A stretch of 26,139 nt of DNA from Sphacelaria rigidula. Its lineage: Eukaryota > Phaeophyceae > Sphacelariales. The DNA lies in NCBI GenBank assembly GCA_964200075.2, contig CAXNAA020000148.1, forward strand, positions 1 to 26,139, given 5' to 3'. Below the pieces are notes generated by a model. The model was not told the origin of the DNA. It worked only from the letters and a program-made list of their open reading frames with translations, and ran no database searches. This document shows positions 21,501 to 26,139 of the stretch, in pieces (the stretch's first letter is position 1; every line of letters starts with the position of its first letter). The position numbers and the translations under genes are program-made.

Positions 21501-23900
21501 ACACATGGTATAGTCACGGGGACGAATCTGTGGAGAGACGAAGCTGGGCGGAACATACTTGCCGGGGAGCGACCGCTTGGATCCCGATCACTGCGGACGT
21601 GTTACGAGCTGGTCATCTCTCCGACAGGTACTTGCATAATAGAATGGTATGGCAGCCGCTGGTAGAGCACCAGTGCATTTTGCGGTTGGGTCTTCACCCC
21701 AAGTGCCCCCCATTCTACCTTGCCGGGTGCTTAACTGGGTCAAGCATACGTGTGTCTCGACCTCAAGTATGCGTCACCTTTGAATTTTCCCCACCACACA
21801 CTTCTACGGTCCAACCGTGCATTCGGATCGCGAAACATACACCAATGGATGCGTCAGCGTTTCACAAATGGCGTAATGATGCCCCTTATGAAGACACACT
21901 CGACTGCTCGTAGGCTTCTTTATCCTAGCGAGCACAAAAATGGGGACTACACTGGTTCGGTGCCTTGTGTGCCTTGTGCAAGGCGTATCGAGGTCTACAG
22001 TGCAATCGTCTGCGCCCAAGCTGCTTCTTTCGAACTAGAACGAGTGGGATTGAGGTGCCAATTTTCGACCAAACTCTTATTTTGTTTTGAAACTATACAC
22101 TGTTTCGTTTGGCCTGATTGGTAGCCCCTCGAAAAAATATCCTACTTCCATGAAGCTCGTCCGATGTTTTCCCTCAGAAAAGCGCTTTTAGGATGGCTAC
22201 ATCCGCCTCAAAACTCGGTGTACTCATGACAACACTGAAACACTTTGTCAACTCATATCGGAGGAATGAGATATCTCGGACCACCGATTCTCCAGTTCAA
22301 CCTCTCCGTCTCTTCTCTCCGACTCTTTGCTACCCGCTGCTACTCTCTCCCACCCTCTCCATGACGATCGTCTCTCTCCATGACGATCGTCTCTCTCCAT
22401 GACGATCGTCTCTCTCCATGACGTGCGGGGGCAGGTGGTACGCGTTTCGTGCAGACGATGGTCGCTCGACGACGAAGGCCTGCGAGCTACGCCTAAGGCT
22501 CCACTACATACCCAACATTCCCAACCAAGTAGAAATCAAACCGGAAAGTGAAGACTATATTACGGTAGTGATGGAGGAAGGGCGAAATCTCAGGCACCCG
22601 GAGTTGCTGGGCCCGCTTGAGGCCTTCGCCGAATTAAGTGTGGTGTGCCCGTCAGAGCAGGCGTCACTGGGAGATGGCGACTTTCGGCAAAGACGACGAA
22701 TGTCCAGGTGTGATATTAGAGAACAATATTCCAGGCAGCGCTGACACCGCGCAGTTGACCTGCATATGTGATGAATCAACAATATTCCTGCCAAGGTACG
22801 ACTTTTATCTGCGAGGAGGATTTTCGGGTAGTATACTACAGTACAGTACGGGCGGGAGGTCTGTGTAGGTGAGCACGATAACAGCATAACACACCGCCGT
22901 CCTCGTTGGCCCATGCATATGCTCGGTGTCGGTGATGTCGATGATATTGTGTTCTTTTTTATATGAACATCAACACCATCGATAACATGTGCGCCACCTC
23001 CACTACCTTACCTCCAGGGCTACAACCCTCCTTCCGCTGCGCGAAGTTGCCACCATTGGCAACGGAAGCTTCCCCTGCTGGAACTGCGTCGTTCAAGTGC
23101 ATCTACCGGCTACATGTAGTAGGGCCTTCATGGAAGGATCTGAGATCGAGATCGAGGACAATTCTTCGTGGAGATCGAGACCGTTGGTACGCTTGAAAAA
23201 AGCGAAACGAAGCGAAACGAAACGAAACGAAACGAAACAGAACGGAATGAAATGAAACGAAATGAAACGAAGCGAAACGAAACGAAACAAGACATAACAC
23301 AACGAAATGAAACGAAGAGAGACGAAACGAAAGAAAACGGAACGAAGCGAAGCGAAGCGGAATGAAACGAAGAGAAACGAAACGAAATGAAATGAAATGA
23401 AATGAAACAAAACGGAACGAAATTAATTTAAATTAAATGACACCAAGCAAAACGAAACGAAGCGAAAACATGAAGTTGAAGCCGGGCAACATGATAACTA
23501 CCTGACTTATAGTCCAGCATCATGATCTATTGTTTTTGTTTGTCGTGCCTGCCGATCAGATGTTTCTGAGCACTAAGTGCCTGCCGATCAGATGTTTCTG
23601 AGCACTAAGTGCCTGCCGATCAGATGTTTCTGAGCACTCAGTGCCTGCCCCGTAAGCAGGATGTGTACACAGGATGTTTAACTCGCGGGTATGCTCCATC
23701 CTCACAGTATACGTCTACAGTCTTGCCTGAAGGTCCCAGGGTCAGGATTAACCGGGGGTCTCGTAGATGTACGCAGCGCCTCAGATTGCCGTGAAATAGA
23801 TACCATGGTGGTTTTTCCTCTTGACTCCACCCCCCACCTCCAGACTGTTGGGTTGGCGTCGAGTGGCAAGGACGCTGTAAAACAAGCCACCAGAGCCTAG
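16115..23900 (+). CDS. Tandem C2-like domain protein, 7 exons, 1231 aa (C2CD3-like candidate)
   Basis: Exons 16115-18505, 19748-20017, 20486-20713, 21443-21627, 22435-22707, 23018-23186 and 23721-23900 join with consistent phases (0,0,0,2,2,0) into 3696 nt ending in TAG. About 170 disordered residues come first. Five C2-like modules follow at roughly 184-381, 403-590, 680-812, 880-1045 and 1060-1205. Several end in the pattern aromatic core, then a hydrophobic strand: WIPITADVL...RWYAF...ELRLRLHYIP. Module 5 starts YITVVMEEGRNLRHPELLG and ends VVFPLDS, as C2 domains do. Ca-binding Asp residues are mostly absent, so membrane or protein binding is probably calcium-independent. Tandem degenerate C2 repeats recall C2CD3 (centriolar distal appendages), but that is tentative. 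The ATG at 16115 follows an in-frame TAG at 16091; upstream exons are possible. Confidence 0.8.
18506..18661 (+). CDS. Alternative read-through end of exon 1
   Basis: If the donor at 18506 is not used, the frame adds 51 residues and stops at TAA 18659-18661, giving an 848-aa protein. An AATAAA lies 236 bp downstream (18897-18902). The added residues do not continue the C2 fold, so a truncated isoform or a mis-drawn gene end are both possible. Confidence 0.35.
   Translation: MSTVLRSAVKDRAGFRPMGLCSLVQVLTTMNLVASYGLQDLNTNQYLKSPR
18897..18902 (+). promoter_or_regulatory. AATAAA polyadenylation-type hexamer in intron 1
   Basis: AATAAA followed by an A-rich run, downstream of the alternative stop at 18661. 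Use as a poly(A) signal is inferred. Confidence 0.35.
19190..19268 (-). repeat. tRNA-like segment, probable SINE head or tRNA pseudogene
   Basis: On the minus strand a perfect RNA polymerase III B box (GGTTCGATTCC) lies at 19200-19210. Upstream is an A-box-like TAGTGTAAATTTAAATGG, in which TGTA and TACA can form a D stem around a loop containing GG. CTGGT near the 5' end can pair with ACCAG near the 3' end. The anticodon arm is poor and lacks U33, and the T stem has a mismatch, so a working tRNA is unlikely. It sits in intron 1 of the C2-repeat gene. Confidence 0.4.
19748..20017 (+). CDS. C2-repeat gene exon 2
   Basis: Ninety codons, phase 0 at both ends. It starts QVVAQAMLELSSF, the closing strand of C2 module 3, and ends VPPGVLVLQ, the opening strand of module 4. 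Acceptor ATTACAG, donor CAG|GTACTG. Confidence 0.83.
20018..20485 (+). other. Intron 2 of the C2-repeat gene
   Basis: Contains GTACTGTACCCCCAAGTAC just inside the donor. A 59-bp segment at 20291-20349 has splice-like ends (GGCAG acceptor, GTAAGC donor), but adding it would put a stop in frame. Confidence 0.7.
20486..20713 (+). CDS. C2-repeat gene exon 3
   Basis: Seventy-six codons, phase 0 at both ends. VVAIRWVHQAS and HRVTFSVPEE resemble the first C2 strands, then comes an acidic loop, then VTHLRLQ. Joining to exon 4 gives THLRLQPFKRDTLMVLVTV, a plausible C2 strand pair. Acceptor GCTCAG, donor CAG|GTAAAA. Confidence 0.78.
21379..21403. repeat. (CTC)n microsatellite before an acceptor
   Basis: About eight CTC units about 40 bp upstream of the exon 4 acceptor. 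On the minus strand it reads as poly-Glu, which makes a misleading ORF. Confidence 0.92.
21443..21627 (+). CDS. C2-repeat gene exon 4
   Basis: Sixty-one codons plus two bases. It encodes PFKRDTLMVLVTVHE and then ATAWIPITADVLRAGHLSD, the second half of C2 module 4. Acceptor GCCTTCAG, preceded by a CTC repeat that may serve as polypyrimidine tract; donor GACAG|GTACTT. Phase in and out matches exons 3 and 5. Confidence 0.78.
21628..22434 (+). other. Intron 4 of the C2-repeat gene
   Basis: Intron of 807 bp between GTACTT and GGGGCAG. Apart from the 19-bp tandem repeat at its 3' end I see no other element. Confidence 0.75.
22355..22424. repeat. 19-bp tandem repeat, 3.7 copies, at an acceptor
   Basis: The unit CTCTCCATGACGATCGTCT is repeated with perfect identity and ends 10 bp before the exon 5 acceptor. 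Each unit supplies a CTCTCTCC pyrimidine stretch and a CGATCG palindrome. Confidence 0.95.
22435..22707 (+). CDS. C2-repeat gene exon 5
   Basis: Closes C2 module 4 with RWYAFRADDG and ELRLRLHYIP, then opens module 5 with DYITVVMEEGRNL and LEAFAELSVV. The position normally holding DPY reads LEA, so the usual calcium ligand is lost. Acceptor GGGCAG, donor CAG|GTGTGA, phase 2 at both ends. Confidence 0.85.
23018..23186 (+). CDS. C2-repeat gene exon 6
   Basis: One base completes Arg, followed by 56 codons: NGSFPCWNCVVQVHLP and GSEIEIEDNSSW. These match the P-x-WN and L-x-I-x-V-x-D core strands of a C2 domain. Acceptor CTCCAG, donor TTG|GTACGC. Confidence 0.84.
23202..23470. repeat. Degenerate (GAAAC)n pentanucleotide array
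   Basis: About 270 bp of GAAAC/GAAGC/GAAAT variants, starting about 15 bp after the exon 6 donor. Purine-rich on the + strand, giving open frames on both strands with no biological meaning. Confidence 0.95.
23545..23644. repeat. 32-bp tandem repeat, three full copies plus a partial one
   Basis: A unit starting GTGCCTGCCGATCAGATG recurs at 23545, 23577 and 23609, with a partial copy at 23641. Copies are almost identical, so the expansion is recent. Located in the last intron of the C2-repeat gene. Confidence 0.95.
23721..23900 (+). CDS. C2-repeat gene exon 7 and stop
   Basis: Fifty-nine codons and TAG. GSGLTGGLVDVRSA and IDTMVVFPLDS are the closing strands of C2 module 5 (family pattern: iG-x-v-x-v ... 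W/V-FPL-x). Acceptor TCTACAG, phase 0. The protein ends soon after the module in KQATRA. Confidence 0.83.
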   Translation, partial: SCLKVPGSGLTGGLVDVRSASDCREIDTMVVFPLDSTPHLQTVGLASSGKDAVKQATRA

Positions 23901-23920
23901 ACATAAAATGTACACACTGT

Positions 23921-23938
23921 CACCGTACCTGTACGGTG
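23921..23938. terminator. Perfect short hairpin after the C2-gene stop
   Basis: CACCGTAC-CT-GTACGGTG, an eight-base-pair stem with a two-base loop, 20 bp after the stop codon. A role in the 3' UTR is only a possibility. Confidence 0.4.
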
Positions 23939-24089
23939 AACCGCCACTAGATAAAAAAAAACATGCCGAACCGACAAACACAATGGACATGCAAAAGCCT
24001 GAATAACGAATTTTGTTTCCCCGCAGAAACACACAATATGGGTATAGACAAGATATAACAAAGCTGTTTGGTTTTGTTCTTTTTCGCCA

Positions 24090-24690
24090 CCATAACACAG
24101 TCCGGATATAGACACGAAATAGATAATCTAACCCTCCTTCTTCTTTAACCTATAACCATAGCACAGCCTGGACATAGACATGAAATAAAGCAGCTAACCC
24201 TGTCGTTTCCTTAACCTGCCATGACACAGCCGAAACACATACATGGAATGACGAAGCTAACCCTCCTTTTTATTTAAGCTACAAAAACACAGCCCGGACA
24301 TGGACATGAAATAAAGAAGCTAACCCTGCTTTTTCTTTAACCTACCATAACACAGCCCGGACACAGACATGAAATTGAGAAGCTAACCCTGCTTTTTCTT
24401 TGAGCTACCACAACACAGACTGGACATAGCCACGAAATGCGAAGCTAACCCTGCTTTTTTCTCAACCTACCATAACACAGCCCGGACATGGACATGAAGT
24501 GGAGGAGCTAACCCTGCTTTTTTCTTAACCTACCATAACACAGACTGGACATAGACATGAAATAAAGAAGCTGACCCTGCTTTTTCTTTCACCTACAGTG
24601 ATACAGCCTGGATATGGACATGATTTAGAGAAGTTAATCCTGCTTTTTCTTTATCCTACCATAACACAGCCCGGGTATAGGCGTAAAATA
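24090..24690. repeat. About 62-bp tandem array downstream of the C2-repeat gene
   Basis: Around ten diverged copies of a unit that reads roughly ACACAGCCCGGACAT, ACATGAAATAAAG, AGCTAACCCTGC, then a T-rich stretch and ACCTACCATA. More decayed copies seem to extend upstream to about 23960. Seven units carry exact CTAACCCT and three carry AATAAA (24184, 24310, 24561). Copies in the middle are most alike and the edges are most diverged. Confidence 0.92.
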
Positions 24691-25694
24691 GCGAGAAAAA
24701 CATATATACTTTCCCATATGAAGACGGGGACAATGCATGACGTAAAAGTCAAGACCTACTGCATTTATGAAACCAATACCTTACCAACGACCGACCACAT
24801 GGCCCACAAGAAGGAGCACCAAGCGGTACGTAGACTTCTTGAGATCTGGAAGGATAGAAGCTGGTATAAATTGTGGGGGAATCATTGGCCAAGCTTTCGG
24901 TAGCGAGGGTCTACTCGGAAGCATTAGTGGAGTAGCGACCCATGGTGAACCGTACACGGAGTGGGAAAAGTGATGTACGGGATATTCCGGTGTGAGTAAG
25001 ACTCTATGTTATGCAAGCCGTCCTTGAACCTGCTGAAAATGACCTCCCTGGAGGAAAGTAACCAGTAAAGCAGCGGGGCAAGAAGATAGAAAATACAATC
25101 GTGGGACGCCTGGATGCTTTTCCATGAAGATCGCCTGGCGCAAACGTGGGGTACTTGTGTCAAAGGTGTTGAACTTAGCTCCAGGCTACGAGCTCGTGTT
25201 GGAGGCATTATTTAGTGTCGGTGAGCCAGCACAAGAATTCAAATGCACCAGACCCCCAACAAGTACTAGGGTTGAGATGTCCCAATGCATTGACTACATC
25301 CCATCAATACACTCGAAACAGTCAAGCGGGAGATTTTCTCGAAAGAGATCGAGAGAGAGATGGTAAGGAAGGGCGGATGGAGGAGTAAAGAGTGGACGGG
25401 TAAAGTACTAGTAGTGCTGATATTCGGAGTATGTAGCGATATTACAAGAATAGAGTTGAAAATGGAATGCTATGAAGTTAGATTACACTGCTTAGCAAAA
25501 GAAGAAGTAGAAAGGGAGGGGGAATACTTGTGAGTCACACTAAAACAGGGAGCGAGCAAGTAGTGGGAAAGGATAGAAACGAGTAAGGTATCGGAATGGG
25601 TTACAAGGGTAGGATGTGGAGTATGCATAGCTTATGGAACAACAAACCTAGGACGTAGTCCACGGGTAAACGGAGGGGGAGAGAGGCAGAAGAG
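24691..25694. other. Stretch between tandem array and LINE-like fragment
   Basis: No recognised gene. Short frames at 24720-24903 and 25124-25366 have no known motif. From about 25340 the + strand is strongly purine-rich. It may be the 5' untranslated part of the LINE-like element that follows, but nothing proves that. Confidence 0.4.
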
Positions 25695-25965
25695 GTGAGT
25701 GCCCGGAAGGGGAAGGGGAGGGGATATAGTGACCCGAAGCAAATAGACGAAGTCCAAACGGGCAAGGGGCAGAACAATCAAGCAAGGGAAAATAGGAGGA
25801 AGAGACACGGGAAGAGGATAGGAAACATCAAGAGAGCAGATAACGATTCGGGAAGGAAGTTAAGAATAGGATCGTGGAACGTGTGTGGCTTTGTCACAGA
25901 CAAGCGCAGAATAGAAGAGATAGCGCTACACGTGAGTAAACACGACCTAGTCTTTTCGTGGTTCT
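25695..25965 (+). mobile_element. 5' part of a non-LTR retrotransposon ORF (endonuclease start)
   Basis: A basic, polar leader is followed by LRIGSWNVCGF, DKRRIEEIALHVSKHDLVF. This is the first strand and helix of the exonuclease-endonuclease-phosphatase (APE-type) domain that begins LINE ORF2 proteins, with the catalytic Asn of the WN motif. The expected next strand with the catalytic Glu (usually QET) is not found; the frame instead enters T/C-rich low-complexity sequence. No ATG opens the frame, and no reverse transcriptase is in the window. Truncated or interrupted copy is likely. A donor-like CAC|GTGAGT at 25932 leaves open a spliced gene. Confidence 0.55.
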
Positions 25966-26139
25966 TGTCCTTTATCATCTTCTCTCTTCCTTTCTTTCGT
26001 TGTACTCTTCTGACAGATCTGGCGTTTTTTTTTTCTTTTTTTTCTTTCTTTCTTTTCTCTCCCCGTTGAACTCGGGGGAGCTACTTCTCACCGGTTTTCG
26101 TGGCGTTTCTCTTCTTTTTTTTTTTTTTATTTTTGTTTT
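25966..26139. repeat. Pyrimidine-rich low-complexity end
   Basis: T/C-rich sequence with runs of T and CTTT to the window edge. No coding content is supported. Confidence 0.8.

Noticed and set aside
20897-21556. 219-codon minus-strand frame with a poly-Glu stretch
   Set aside because: The poly-Glu is the reverse of the CTC repeat, and the + strand holds exon 4 of the C2-repeat gene with matching phase and a good C2 pattern.
23093-23410. Long minus-strand frame rich in Phe, Arg and Ser
   Set aside because: Produced by the GAAAC repeat array.

Overview
This window is nuclear DNA from a eukaryote with intron-rich genes and mixed base composition. Two spliced protein genes, both on the + strand, fill most of it. 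Many introns of about 0.25-1.5 kb, GT-AG or GC-AG splice sites, abundant microsatellites and non-LTR and MITE-like elements fit a stramenopile, most plausibly a brown alga. The taxon is an inference from gene architecture; no marker in the window proves it.

Region 1 (1-12163) holds the 3' three quarters of the gene for XPB/ERCC3/Ssl2, the DNA helicase-translocase of TFIIH. I could place 13 coding exons whose phases all agree (1866 nt, 621 residues including the stop-terminated last exon). All helicase motifs, the RED motif and the conserved C-terminus are present. The N-terminal roughly 200 residues lie upstream of the window. Two of the twelve introns use a GC donor in the identical context CAG|GCAAGT.

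Region 2 (12164-16114) is intergenic. It holds a 136-bp near-perfect palindromic MITE with a 10-bp target duplication, a second fold-back element of about 253 bp, short direct repeats and a compound GTT/GGT microsatellite. No convincing gene was found there.

Region 3 (16115-23900) holds a second gene that I reassembled from seven exons with consistent phases (3696 nt, 1231 aa). It encodes a chain of about five divergent C2-like modules and may be related to the C2CD3 type of centriole/cilium protein. That family link is weak, but the exon model is well supported. Its first exon can also read through to a stop at 18661 followed by AATAAA, which suggests a shorter isoform. Intron 1 carries a degenerate tRNA-like (SINE-like) segment.

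Region 4 (23901-26139) starts directly after that stop codon with a roughly 62-bp tandem array of about ten clear copies. A purine-rich tract follows, with the N-terminal start of an endonuclease domain typical of LINE ORF2 proteins (around 25857-25965). The sequence then switches abruptly to pyrimidine-rich low-complexity DNA at the window edge.

The two genes are not obviously linked in function: one serves transcription initiation and nucleotide excision repair, the other is probably a membrane- or centriole-associated scaffold. No operon-like or defence-like system is present.
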